Shown here piece after piece: positions 25,227-33,525 of a stretch of DNA of 36,558 nucleotides; position 1 is the stretch's first letter, and each line of letters opens with the position of its first letter. The notes beneath the pieces are model-generated. The model was not told the DNA's origin. It saw only the letters and a program-made list of their open reading frames with translations, and did no database searches. Source of the stretch: Gammaproteobacteria bacterium UBA6724 (GTDB lineage: Bacteria > Pseudomonadota > Gammaproteobacteria > Pseudomonadales > Azotimanducaceae); NCBI GenBank assembly GCA_002454165.1, contig DKIG01000043.1, positions 23,393 through 59,950 of the forward strand, given 5' to 3'. The translations under genes were made by a program, and so were the position numbers.

Positions 25227-26009
25227 CTAGAGGTCTCTTTTAGGTCCGCCAAAGGTACCGGGCCAGCGCGAACCGCTAATCACATCCAGGTGGGGCAAAA
25301 ATGCCACAGGGTCAAGTTTACCTGCATGAAAAATCTCACGACCCAGAAAGGTGGGGGACCACAAATGTGCAGACAACTGTTCACGCATTGGCAACAATTC
25401 GGCGACCGGGTCCCAGGGACTGGGGAGTAGTTGCAAAGTGCCATCCAGCGTTTCTTTATGCTCGGTGCCGTAGGTGCTTTTCACACGCACAACACTGGGC
25501 GGAAAATCGTATTCATCACCGATGGGCATCACCCCGACAGCGCGGGACACCTTAATCCACCATTCGTTGACTTCACGAGTATCTTCTTCAGATACAACCC
25601 CAGTGACATCGCCTTTAAATTCAAGAAAGGTATAACCCTGATGGGTACATTTGGCGGTTACCTTGTTGCCAAAACGATAATACTGAATGTCGCAGGGGTA
25701 TTTGGGTTGACCATTCATCTGCTGACTATTGAATATAGCCGCTTCCTGGTTAATGCCATACCCCAGAGCATATTGGCCTGCAACACCCTCAAAGTCAGCA
25801 TCAATTGTGATAAGCACGCCCAGTTCTGGCTCGTCGGGCACCGGGTAGTTATAAACGGTAACGTTGACCCTGGGCTCGGCACCTGAGTCAAGGCCAGGCG
25901 GTAGCAAGGCGGCGATCTTGTCCGGGTCAGTGCGGTAAACAAATTGCAACATGGGCCAACCGATGATTTCACCGGGGTTGGTCTGAGGCGCCTGAGCTAC
26001 GTTTGACAT
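25227..26009 (-). CDS. Acetoacetate decarboxylase-like protein
   Basis: A 260-residue member of the acetoacetate decarboxylase superfamily. The Schiff-base lysine region of true ADC reads PKK; here it is NGQPKYP, so one lysine (K103) is kept and its neighbour, which tunes the pKa, is Tyr. Family members with such changes may act on other beta-keto acids or catalyse aldol-type reactions instead. AAGGAAAT supports the start. It is the last gene of the leftward amidohydrolase-SDR-Rieske operon, nine bases after the Rieske gene, which suggests a late step on a ring-cleaved or oxidised intermediate. Confidence 0.85.
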   Translation of the reverse strand: MSNVAQAPQTNPGEIIGWPMLQFVYRTDPDKIAALLPPGLDSGAEPRVNVTVYNYPVPDEPELGVLITIDADFEGVAGQYALGYGINQEAAIFNSQQMNGQPKYPCDIQYYRFGNKVTAKCTHQGYTFLEFKGDVTGVVSEEDTREVNEWWIKVSRAVGVMPIGDEYDFPPSVVRVKSTYGTEHKETLDGTLQLLPSPWDPVAELLPMREQLSAHLWSPTFLGREIFHAGKLDPVAFLPHLDVISGSRWPGTFGGPKRDL

Positions 26010-26018
26010 GGTATTTCC

Positions 26019-27059
26019 TTATCCAGTGGTTGTTGAAAGGATGGGAATCTGTTCACTGGCAGATTCCCGAACATAAAACTGCTGAAACCATTTGCGATAC
26101 TTGCTAATGGGACCATCACCGTCACAAAGCACAGGATTGGCACGGTATATCTTGTGCTCCCAGATGGGAATATCCTGCTGAACCTGGCGCACTATTTCAG
26201 CTATCGCCATCTCTCCAATATCTTTTTGCGTCTTGGTTTGTCCTTTGGGCTGAGTAAAAGTAAAGCGAAGATGCACGGTCTCCCGGTCAACGGGCGTTAC
26301 ACTACCCAGCATGACGGTTTTGAAAAAGGTATCAAATACCTGCACTGTCTGCCCGGGACCAACACTACGAGTATAGAGTTTGCCCTCAACAATATTAGGT
26401 GCTTCACCTGCTGCGGCAGGGTTATCCAAATCAGGAACCTTGATGGCGATATCGGTAGAACGACGGTGATTTTCAACCTTTATTTCACCAACAGGTATAT
26501 CTGGCGTGCCATGTACATATACAAAATGGGCGGTATCAACGGCATTTTCACCCATTTCTTGAATCACTGAGTTGACTTTCCACTCATAACAGTCGTAATC
26601 GGTCCAGCCCTCGCCAGCTAATTCTTCAACCTCGTCCACCTCCCACAGAGGGGCAATCCGGTCCGGGTGATACCAAACCCAAATCAACTGGCGACTCTCC
26701 GTCAGTGGATAACTATACAAGCACTGTTTACCGTCCACCTTAGGCGGTGTCTTTTTGGCATAGGGAACCGAGGTCACCACACCATCACCGTTCAATTCCC
26801 AGCCGTGAAAGGGGCAGGCTATGGACTCGCCACGAATCTTCCCACCATAACCCAGGTGTGCACCCAGATGCGGGCAGTAGGCTTCCAGTACCTTGGCTTC
26901 ACCTGCTGTAGTGCGGAACAGCACCAGGTCTTCACCAAAGTATTCAAGGGGTTTCACATCCCCTGGTTGCAACTCATTGCTATAGGCGACGCAATACCAA
27001 CCATAAGGAATGGGTTGTTCATAACGTAAATCTTGATGGGTTGAAGCGGAAACAGACAT
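26019..27059 (-). CDS. Rieske non-heme iron oxygenase (KshA/Neverland-like)
   Basis: This is the oxygenase component of a Rieske monooxygenase, 346 residues. The [2Fe-2S] ligands are C62, H64, C82 and H85 (CPHLGAHLG...CPFHGW). The mononuclear iron site is H178, H183 and probably D296, in ENAVDTAHFVYVHG and QQDIPIWEHK. Both motifs resemble 3-ketosteroid 9-alpha-hydroxylase (KshA) and the sterol 7-desaturases Neverland/DAF-36, suggesting a bulky hydrophobic substrate, though this is not proof. The ferredoxin reductase it needs is not encoded here. It begins one base after the SDR stop, with its ribosome site GGAGG inside the SDR gene, so the two are tightly coupled. Confidence 0.92.
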   Translation of the reverse strand: MSVSASTHQDLRYEQPIPYGWYCVAYSNELQPGDVKPLEYFGEDLVLFRTTAGEAKVLEAYCPHLGAHLGYGGKIRGESIACPFHGWELNGDGVVTSVPYAKKTPPKVDGKQCLYSYPLTESRQLIWVWYHPDRIAPLWEVDEVEELAGEGWTDYDCYEWKVNSVIQEMGENAVDTAHFVYVHGTPDIPVGEIKVENHRRSTDIAIKVPDLDNPAAAGEAPNIVEGKLYTRSVGPGQTVQVFDTFFKTVMLGSVTPVDRETVHLRFTFTQPKGQTKTQKDIGEMAIAEIVRQVQQDIPIWEHKIYRANPVLCDGDGPISKYRKWFQQFYVRESASEQIPILSTTTG

Positions 27060-27060
27060 C

Positions 27061-27939
27061 TTAGCCTCCGATCATCAGTCTGACAGGATTAGTACGATTG
27101 TTGATCATGTCCAATCTGGCTTGCAGTCTGGCATCGGTTTCTGGCGTGGTAGCTAGTATCCAAAATTGATTATTTTCGAGACCCTTGATCGCCAACTCAG
27201 CGACTTCGTCCGGGTGGGTAACTTTTAATGTAATGCCGAATTCTTTAACCATCTTCCGCATGTCTTCAACACAAGTGATGCCCGTTTCATTGGTTTCTAC
27301 ACCCGGCTTTTTAAACTCTTCCGGGCGAACACGAGATGAGTTAAACAGACCCGTATCCACTACATGGGGACCAGGAAAAAGCGCATGTACATTGATCGGC
27401 GTTGCTTCGGTTTGAATATAAAGATTTTCAGTGATGGCATGTACCGCTGCCTTGCTGGCGGTGTAAATGGGTACATCAGGAAGGACGACCAAGCCGCCAT
27501 TACCCGAGCCAGTAATGACAAAATGAGCTTCGCGATTTTGCTCAATCAAAATGGGCATAAACGCACGAATAGAATGAATCACCCCCCAGATATTGACATT
27601 GAAACTCCAGTTCCAGTCCTTTTCCGAGTATTCCCACATAGCACCCGCTTCGCCAGCGGCGATACCCGCATTGGCAAACACCAGATCAATACCTCCATGG
27701 GTTTCAAGTACCGAGTTTGCCAAAGCCTGGCAACTTTCCAACGAAGTCACATCACAATAGACCCCGCTTGCGGTGATGCCAGCATCTGTCAGTGCTTGGC
27801 TAGTGGATTCAAGCGCTCCCTTGTCCACATCGGAAATCACTATCTTGGCACCACGTCCGCCCAGGGCAAAGGCGATAGAACGACCCACGCCACTGGCTCC
27901 TCCGGTAATGACTGCAACCTTGTCGCTAAAATCTTTCAT
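27061..27939 (-). CDS. SDR-family NAD(P)-dependent oxidoreductase
   Basis: A classical short-chain dehydrogenase, 292 residues, slightly long. The dinucleotide loop is TGGASGVG (12-19), followed by ANAG (89-92). The catalytic set is N116, S145, Y159 and K163 (YTASK). The Asp at the end of strand 2 (ISDVD) favours NAD over NADP. The C-terminal 70 residues extend beyond the core fold and may shape the pocket. It is the second gene of the operon, 100 bases after the amidohydrolase and one base before the Rieske oxygenase; it probably oxidises an alcohol made or used by those enzymes. Confidence 0.92.
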   Translation of the reverse strand: MKDFSDKVAVITGGASGVGRSIAFALGGRGAKIVISDVDKGALESTSQALTDAGITASGVYCDVTSLESCQALANSVLETHGGIDLVFANAGIAAGEAGAMWEYSEKDWNWSFNVNIWGVIHSIRAFMPILIEQNREAHFVITGSGNGGLVVLPDVPIYTASKAAVHAITENLYIQTEATPINVHALFPGPHVVDTGLFNSSRVRPEEFKKPGVETNETGITCVEDMRKMVKEFGITLKVTHPDEVAELAIKGLENNQFWILATTPETDARLQARLDMINNRTNPVRLMIGG

Positions 27940-28039
27940 GTTTCACCTGTTGCTATGTTCACTGCTTGGTTATGGCACCTGGATATCATCTGATGCCAGT
28001 CCTGACTGCAAGAAAATTCTGCCGTCTGCTCAGTCTGGT

Positions 28040-29254
28040 TTAAGCTACAAATTCAGACTTTTTAGGTCCTATGCGAGCCGCTATTGGTAACACCGCTTCG
28101 CGATCAATGCCGTAAATATTCATAGCATTCTCACCCAGCATCAATGCGATATCGTTTTCAGCGATGCCGCTAAAGCTACCTATCAAATGCTCACGAGTCC
28201 GGGGCCAACTACCCTCGGGATGCGGATAATCACTACCCCACATAATTTGATTCAGACCGATTTGATGCCGCAATTCAGCATCTGCACGAGACAGACAGCT
28301 GGCTCCGATACCGACATTACGGCGGAAGTATTCCGTAGGAGACATGGACAGATGGCTTTTGAAGTCGCCCATCTTGGCGGAAAACTGTATATCATTGTAC
28401 ATGTGGTCCAACAATCGTAGCCAGGGCGGGATCATCCAGCCGGTACCGGTTTCAGTCACCACCGTTCTGAGCTTGGGGAAGGTTTCAAAAACGCCACCCC
28501 AAATCATGAAAGTCACCGGCCTGTATGTCCACCACAAGACTTCAGAGGTAAAGCAGCCAACCGCGCCAACATTTTCCGGATGGTCTTCATTGGGCCAACC
28601 AACGCCAAAGAAATCTTCCATGGGTGCACCGCCCGAATGGAAGTGAACAACGAGACCCAGGTCTTCACAGGCCTGCCAAAAAGGATGATAACGAGTGTGA
28701 TTATAGTGGGGATTGTTCCCGGGAAGGTTAGGTAGGACCACACCGCGCAAGCCATTGGCAGCCACCCACTTGGCTTCATCAACGGCCCTTTGAATATCCC
28801 AAACCAGGGGTACCACTGCCACACCTATGTGGCGCACCGGGTCATTGGCACAGAATTCTGCCAACCAGCGGTTGTGCGCCTGGGCACCCGCCCATTGCAA
28901 ATCTGGAACAATGTTTGGACCTGTGGGCAAGCCAATGCCAGCGCCAAAGGGCGGAGTGTTGACCTCGGTAATCCCATCAGGGAAAACCACCTCAACAGCA
29001 ATGCCGTCCCGGTCAAGTACGCCTATTCTGTTACCGTAATCCCAAGCGCCTGTGAGCTCTGTTTCTATACCTTGGCGCCATTGTTCGTTGACTTCTTTAA
29101 TCAAAAAGGTTTTGGATGCTTTATCGGTCAATTCAAGTTCAACAGGTAAGGCCAGGTCGAAAACTTCACGATACTGAGGATCCAGATATTCGCGGTATTG
29201 TTGAATGGGTAGCCCCGCGTGGCAGTCTGAGGACACCAAGAGAAAATTATCCAT
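28040..29254 (-). CDS. Amidohydrolase-2 family metal-dependent hydrolase
   Basis: This TIM-barrel protein of the ACMSD/amidohydrolase-2 type has 404 residues. Metal ligands are suggested by SSDCHAG at the N-terminus, VVHFHSGG in the middle and WGSDYPHPEG near the C-terminus. The family includes decarboxylases and C-C or ester hydrolases acting on carboxylated ring-cleavage products, so the reaction cannot be fixed. The ATG at 29254 is chosen over the in-frame GTG at 29257 because GGAGG lies eight bases before it. It is the first gene of the catabolic operon, with a promoter and inverted-repeat operator just upstream. Confidence 0.9.
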   Translation of the reverse strand: MDNFLLVSSDCHAGLPIQQYREYLDPQYREVFDLALPVELELTDKASKTFLIKEVNEQWRQGIETELTGAWDYGNRIGVLDRDGIAVEVVFPDGITEVNTPPFGAGIGLPTGPNIVPDLQWAGAQAHNRWLAEFCANDPVRHIGVAVVPLVWDIQRAVDEAKWVAANGLRGVVLPNLPGNNPHYNHTRYHPFWQACEDLGLVVHFHSGGAPMEDFFGVGWPNEDHPENVGAVGCFTSEVLWWTYRPVTFMIWGGVFETFPKLRTVVTETGTGWMIPPWLRLLDHMYNDIQFSAKMGDFKSHLSMSPTEYFRRNVGIGASCLSRADAELRHQIGLNQIMWGSDYPHPEGSWPRTREHLIGSFSGIAENDIALMLGENAMNIYGIDREAVLPIAARIGPKKSEFVA

Positions 29255-29332
29255 CACTCGCTCCTCCCTAGTAGTTTGACAAGAATGCCAGTGGCATCAG
29301 CTGTTCAAAATGGGTAACGCCCGTGTAAGTTT

Positions 29333-29367
29333 GTTGACTATATGGTAGAATCTGTACCAGTGTCAAC
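29333..29367. promoter_or_regulatory. Long inverted repeat, candidate TetR operator
   Basis: The outer arms GTTGAC (29333-29338) and GTCAAC (29362-29367) are perfect complements; so are the inner arms TGGTA (29343-29347) and TACCA (29355-29359), with a 7-base centre. The asymmetric gaps (4 and 2 bases) make it imperfect overall. It lies in the 186-base divergent space between the amidohydrolase operon and tetR and covers the operon's promoter, the usual place for a TetR-family operator. Confidence 0.6.
29337..29366 (-). promoter_or_regulatory. Sigma70-like promoter of amidohydrolase operon
   Basis: The minus strand shows a perfect -35 box TTGACA (29366-29361), an 18-base spacer and TATAGT (29342-29337), about 82 bases before the ATG at 29254. 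The inverted repeat overlaps both boxes, so a bound repressor would block RNA polymerase. Confidence 0.6.
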
Positions 29368-29394
29368 CTGAGCTCAGACTTTTTTTGGACAGCG

Positions 29395-29423
29395 TCGTCC
29401 TACATACTAATCGTCCTACATAC
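29395..29423 (+). repeat. 13-bp direct repeat upstream of tetR
   Basis: TCGTCCTACATAC occurs at 29395-29407 and 29411-29423, a 16-base period, ending 17 bases before the tetR start codon. It could be a second regulator site or a small duplication in the leader. AGGGG lies between it and the ATG and probably serves as the ribosome site. Confidence 0.6.
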
Positions 29424-29440
29424 CAGGGGTTTGCTTCTCT

Positions 29441-30085
29441 ATGACCCATCCTGCCAATCAATCTGTGCCGCCTGAGTCCATTGCCATCCTTGTCAAGCAA
29501 GGGAGAAGAGAGCTACAAAAACAGCAGGTTCGCAGTCGTATTCATAGCGCAGCGATTGAGTTGTTGGCAGAAAAAGGCTTTGAAACCACCCTGGTTGAGG
29601 AAATTTGTGAGCGCGCCAATATCGCCCGTAAAACCTTTTACAACTACTATTCTTCCAAAGATGAATTAATCCGTTCCCTGAGTCAGATACTGTTTTACGG
29701 GGAAATGGACAGGATGATTGATTTAGCGCTGGAGCAACACAGCTCCCTCGCCGAGCGTCTTTGTTATGTGTTCAGAAGTATCAGTAATACCCTGTCTCAA
29801 TATGAGGCATTGGAGCGGACCCTTATTCAATACAGTTTGCAAAACATTAATTTTGAGAACAACCGGGCAGGCATGGAAATGGCGCAGATGAACAACGCCT
29901 TTGCCCGATTATTTGCAGAGGAAACCGACAGCAAAACCAAGACAATGCCATGGTCAAAAGAATTATTGACCGAAATGGCAGTGGGCATGACCCTGGCGAT
30001 AGTCCTTAACTGGGTCAACAACCCCGGTTATGACCTGGACGGCAGAATTGAAGAATTGTCACAATTCTTGCTGACACTCCCATAG
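29441..30085 (+). CDS. TetR-family transcriptional regulator
   Basis: 214 residues. The N-terminal helix-turn-helix (about 49-71) reads TTLVEEICERANIARKTFYN, followed by YYSSKDELI, a textbook TetR DNA-binding domain. The helical C-terminal part (80-214) should bind a small ligand but is not assignable. A 30-residue N-terminal arm precedes the domain. It is divergent from the amidohydrolase-SDR-Rieske-ADC operon and presumably represses it, and perhaps itself, through the inverted repeat at 29333-29367. It ends 11 bases before the convergent propeller gene. Confidence 0.93.
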   Translation: MTHPANQSVPPESIAILVKQGRRELQKQQVRSRIHSAAIELLAEKGFETTLVEEICERANIARKTFYNYYSSKDELIRSLSQILFYGEMDRMIDLALEQHSSLAERLCYVFRSISNTLSQYEALERTLIQYSLQNINFENNRAGMEMAQMNNAFARLFAEETDSKTKTMPWSKELLTEMAVGMTLAIVLNWVNNPGYDLDGRIEELSQFLLTLP

Positions 30086-30096
30086 ACTGCCGCCCT

Positions 30097-31749
30097 TTAC
30101 AAAGGACGAAGGATGGGCTGCCCCACCAACAACTTATTTTTAATCAATACCCGTCCCCAGGGCGTGCCGTAATGAATACGACCCTTCTCATCCAACATCG
30201 TACCGGCAAAGAGCACATTGTATCTTTGTCCACCAATGACATAGTGAAACCTGGACACCCCCCTACTCCAGTTCAGTGCTTCAAGCGTCCATTGGTTGTC
30301 TCTGGCACCAATGAGATACACCAGGTTTGATTCAGCACTGACAATGGGGACGCAGCTGGGAGAGCTAATTTCCTTGTTCACCCAGGACTTTTGCAGTTCT
30401 TGACGCTGAGGATTCCACTTGAATTTCTGCACCCCAAAGGGTTGGTATTCCGGGTTACTACCGAGCAGGCTAATCAAGAGGCTTTCCGCCTGGCTGGGCA
30501 AATACCAGGGTATCCCGCGCGGATTGTTGTTCACCACTAGTGCCCCGTAGCCAAATACCACGACAGATTGCTCGGATTGAATGGCTTGTAGCTCAGGGTC
30601 GTCCATATCAACCGGCAAGATGCCAGCGATGCGGCGGGCCGGCGCCCCAGGCAATTGCTGCCAGGTGTCTGGAATGGCATCTCGCCAGAACAAGACGATA
30701 TTCATCAAGGTTTCACCGTCGGTAATCACCACGAATTGATCTTCGCTACCAAAACCCATGAGGGAGGGGGTGGCACCAGTGCCTTCTCCCTTACCGTTCA
30801 GGTAGGCGGCGGTCCAGGCGCCTGTTGCAACCTCAGTGCTGAGTGCGTCGCCGGTCCAGATCACCTTGTGCATGTGCTCCTGGGAGGCAATGTAAATACC
30901 ACCCTCCTCGTCAATGGCAAAACCGTTACGAATCCAGCCTTTGCCAGTTGAACCAGTAGCACTGTCTTCCGCGCCTTCACTATGTAGCAGGCGCACTGAG
31001 CGGAAGTCACTAAAATCGCGTTTGATTGCGGCCATATAACCATGCTCGGTCACGACTATAAGCCAGCCGTCGTAACTCATATTCAAGCCCATGACCGGGC
31101 CGGTCATATAATCAGGTAATTGAAATTCGGCTTGTTTGATAATCCTGGAACGTGAATCATCAGGGTCGGCATCAACATAGGCAGTGATGAGTCCGTGCTT
31201 AGAGCCAACGTAATAAACATGGTCCTTATCCAATAGGGTGTAGAGATTGGCAAGGTCTCGCAGTTTGCTCATTTCCTTGAAGGAACGGTAGATTGCCAGA
31301 AAGCCGCTATTATTTCTGTCAAAGGATGCTATGGACGCATCAGCCTGAGCTGCGTCATAACGGATGGCACCGGGGAAGAAATACTCGTCCAGCACTTCAT
31401 AGGTGTCGTGATCCATTTTGACGATACGGTCAATACCATTACTCCAAAAAACGCGACGACCGTCAGCATATTCGCCGGAAATAACTGCACCAAAATGGGC
31501 GGGACCAAGGTGCCGATATTCAACATCAGCAGCACTTAAAATACGGCTGGGACCGGTGGGACCATACTGGGCAACCGAATCCTGTTGCGCGGGATTACCA
31601 TGCGCCATGGCGTAGCTTGAATCCGCAAGGTAGGAATTTTTTGGCGGCATATTTTCGGCGTCGACAGAAGTAGAAAATTGTATCGCAACACAGACGACCG
31701 CCCTACTAATATAGGCAGGAAAAGATAATCCCAAAGCGCGTCTCAACAT
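30097..31749 (-). CDS. Secreted propeller-like protein of unknown function
   Basis: I do not recognise a named family. Starting at 31749, four bases after the sulfatase stop, the 550-residue product begins with a likely signal peptide (MLRRALGLSFPAYISRA, hydrophobic to about 27, cleavage near VDA). The rest is rich in short beta-strand patterns with repeated Gly-Trp/Tyr elements (YDGWLIVVTEHGYMAA, EEGGIYIASQEHMHKVIW, LLDKDHVYYVGSKHGLITA), as in periplasmic beta-propellers. No haem or PQQ motif or obvious catalytic centre is visible. The frame is open to 31848, but that extension overlaps the sulfatase. The tight coupling suggests it binds or processes the sulfatase's substrate or product (inference). 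Confidence 0.75.
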   Translation of the reverse strand: MLRRALGLSFPAYISRAVVCVAIQFSTSVDAENMPPKNSYLADSSYAMAHGNPAQQDSVAQYGPTGPSRILSAADVEYRHLGPAHFGAVISGEYADGRRVFWSNGIDRIVKMDHDTYEVLDEYFFPGAIRYDAAQADASIASFDRNNSGFLAIYRSFKEMSKLRDLANLYTLLDKDHVYYVGSKHGLITAYVDADPDDSRSRIIKQAEFQLPDYMTGPVMGLNMSYDGWLIVVTEHGYMAAIKRDFSDFRSVRLLHSEGAEDSATGSTGKGWIRNGFAIDEEGGIYIASQEHMHKVIWTGDALSTEVATGAWTAAYLNGKGEGTGATPSLMGFGSEDQFVVITDGETLMNIVLFWRDAIPDTWQQLPGAPARRIAGILPVDMDDPELQAIQSEQSVVVFGYGALVVNNNPRGIPWYLPSQAESLLISLLGSNPEYQPFGVQKFKWNPQRQELQKSWVNKEISSPSCVPIVSAESNLVYLIGARDNQWTLEALNWSRGVSRFHYVIGGQRYNVLFAGTMLDEKGRIHYGTPWGRVLIKNKLLVGQPILRPL

Positions 31750-31753
31750 AGTA

Positions 31754-33388
31754 TTAGTTCCCGTTATTTTCCAGCGCGTTTTTACGGCATAGGCCGCCAA
31801 GATACCACTTGGTTTCACAATCATACACCAGCCTGCCGCGTTCACCATGCTGCATATCCAGGATCCTTTCCAAGCCTGGCGGTGGCATACCGGGTGCTGC
31901 CCTGTCCTGCAACTCTGCCAGGGGTATGGGATAGGTCGCCCAGTCCTTCGGTGCGCGCCAGCCTGGCGGTGGCACCAATCGCACCCGTGTGCCGTTGATG
32001 GGGTAGAGAGCGCGCCAGTTGTGAATCCTGGCAGCCAGATTGTTTACCACCTCAGGATGAGCACTGGCGAGATTGTTATATTCATAAGGATCATCGGATA
32101 TTTTGAACAAATGATTGGTCACCGTGGTAGTGAGCTGTTCCTGGTCAATTTCTTGTACCAGTTTCCATTCATCATTGAAGATGGTCACATTGAAGTGCCC
32201 AGAGATCGGTGTTTCCGACACAAAAAATACATAATCGTCACGCGCGGCTGGCTCGTCTTCGGCAATCGCCGACCATAAATTTTTACCGTCCAACCTGAAA
32301 GCATTTTGCGGCTCAATACCGGCAGCTTTAGCCAGCGTAGGGAAGACATCCATAGCCGTCATTATTGAGGTCATTTTTTTGCCCCCGGGGAGTTTCGCGG
32401 GCCAACGCATGAGTGCTACAACACGAATACCGCCTTCAAATGTCTCACCCTTGCCGCCACGCAGAGGGGCGTTATCTGCACCACCCACGGAATAGGCGGC
32501 ACCCCCATTGTCACTAAAAAACAGCAGGATGGTGTTGTCAGCAATATTTTCCTCATCAAGCGTGTCTAAGACCCTGCCGATTGCCTGGTCCATGCCGTCC
32601 ACAACAGCGGCGTACATGGGTCTGGCACTTGGTCGTAACAATAGTTTGGAAATTCGCCGGGTATTATCGGTTTGCTGGCTACGGGCTGGTTGCAAGTCTG
32701 TGTTGATGTCTTGGTACTTCTCCTGCAAGGTTTGAGGCGCGTCCAATGGCGTGTGGGGGGCTATGAACGGCAGGTACAGGAAAAACGGCTTGTCCTTGTC
32801 ACGTTCACGAATATACCGCCTGGCTTCGTCAGCCAGGAGAAAAGTTTCATAACCCTCGTCATCAATTGAAACGCCGTTGCGTTGAAAATCCTTTCCACCT
32901 TGACTGGCAAAGGGCGGATAAAAACCGACTTCGGTATGGAGGTGCCCGTAGAAATGCTCAAAGCCTCTATTATTCGGGTGATAGGTCTGCTGGGCATGTC
33001 CAAGGTGCCATTTACCAACTATGGCTGTTTGATAACCCGCGGCAAGAAAACTTTGCGACATAAAATGTTCGTCAGGATGCACACCTATATTGTCCCAGGT
33101 CATAATCACGCCATAAGCAATACCCAGGCGCATAGGGTTGCGCCCGGTCATTAGTGCAGCCCGGGTGGGTGAGCATATCGGTGTGGTATAGAAGCGACTC
33201 AGCTCCATGCCTTCCTTCGCCAGCCGGTCCAGGGACGGCGTATCAATATCGCCGCCGTGGAAGCCGACATCGTTCCAGCCCAGATCATCGGCAACTATGA
33301 CAATGACATTGGGTTTTTGCGTAGCGAAGACGGGGCAACTGAGCGGGGCGATTAACAGCAGCGCCAGTATGAGAGAGCGGATTTTCAT
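31754..33388 (-). CDS. Secreted sulfatase (formylglycine type, arylsulfatase-like)
   Basis: This is a type I sulfatase that hydrolyses sulfate esters. The signal peptide MKIRSLILALLLIAPLSCPV ends near VFA, placing it in the periplasm or outside. The formylglycine motif is CSPTR with C72 as the residue to be converted. Metal and active-site residues: D34-D35 (VADDLGWND), K126 and H128 (GKWHLG), H212, and D293-N294 (SDNGG). At 544 residues it is normal for the S1 family; the substrate could be a carbohydrate, aryl or steroid sulfate. The formylglycine-generating enzyme is not in the window. GGAG supports the start. The propeller gene follows four bases later. Confidence 0.94.
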   Translation of the reverse strand: MKIRSLILALLLIAPLSCPVFATQKPNVIVIVADDLGWNDVGFHGGDIDTPSLDRLAKEGMELSRFYTTPICSPTRAALMTGRNPMRLGIAYGVIMTWDNIGVHPDEHFMSQSFLAAGYQTAIVGKWHLGHAQQTYHPNNRGFEHFYGHLHTEVGFYPPFASQGGKDFQRNGVSIDDEGYETFLLADEARRYIRERDKDKPFFLYLPFIAPHTPLDAPQTLQEKYQDINTDLQPARSQQTDNTRRISKLLLRPSARPMYAAVVDGMDQAIGRVLDTLDEENIADNTILLFFSDNGGAAYSVGGADNAPLRGGKGETFEGGIRVVALMRWPAKLPGGKKMTSIMTAMDVFPTLAKAAGIEPQNAFRLDGKNLWSAIAEDEPAARDDYVFFVSETPISGHFNVTIFNDEWKLVQEIDQEQLTTTVTNHLFKISDDPYEYNNLASAHPEVVNNLAARIHNWRALYPINGTRVRLVPPPGWRAPKDWATYPIPLAELQDRAAPGMPPPGLERILDMQHGERGRLVYDCETKWYLGGLCRKNALENNGN

Positions 33389-33462
33389 TACTTTTTACTC
33401 CTATCTCTGGCTACCTGAGGTAGGGTCTAGGCTCGTCCTTGGCATCACGACAAAAGGATGGC

Positions 33463-33489
33463 AAAAAAAGGCCGACCTGCGCCGACCTT
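33463..33489 (-). terminator. Rho-independent terminator after TonB receptor gene
   Basis: On the minus strand the arm AAGGTCGGC, loop GCAG and arm GTCGGCCTT form a nine-pair stem with two G-T pairs, running directly into a T-run (33469-33463). It lies 37 bases past the receptor stop and 75 bases before the sulfatase start, so the receptor and sulfatase units are probably separate transcripts. Confidence 0.75.
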
Positions 33490-33525
33490 CTTGTAGAGAA
33501 GAAGCAGAGAGAAGAAGCCAATTGT

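Noticed and set aside
27364..27993. 209-codon plus-strand open frame opposite the SDR gene
   Set aside because: It is antisense to a complete SDR with all catalytic motifs and has no recognisable domain.
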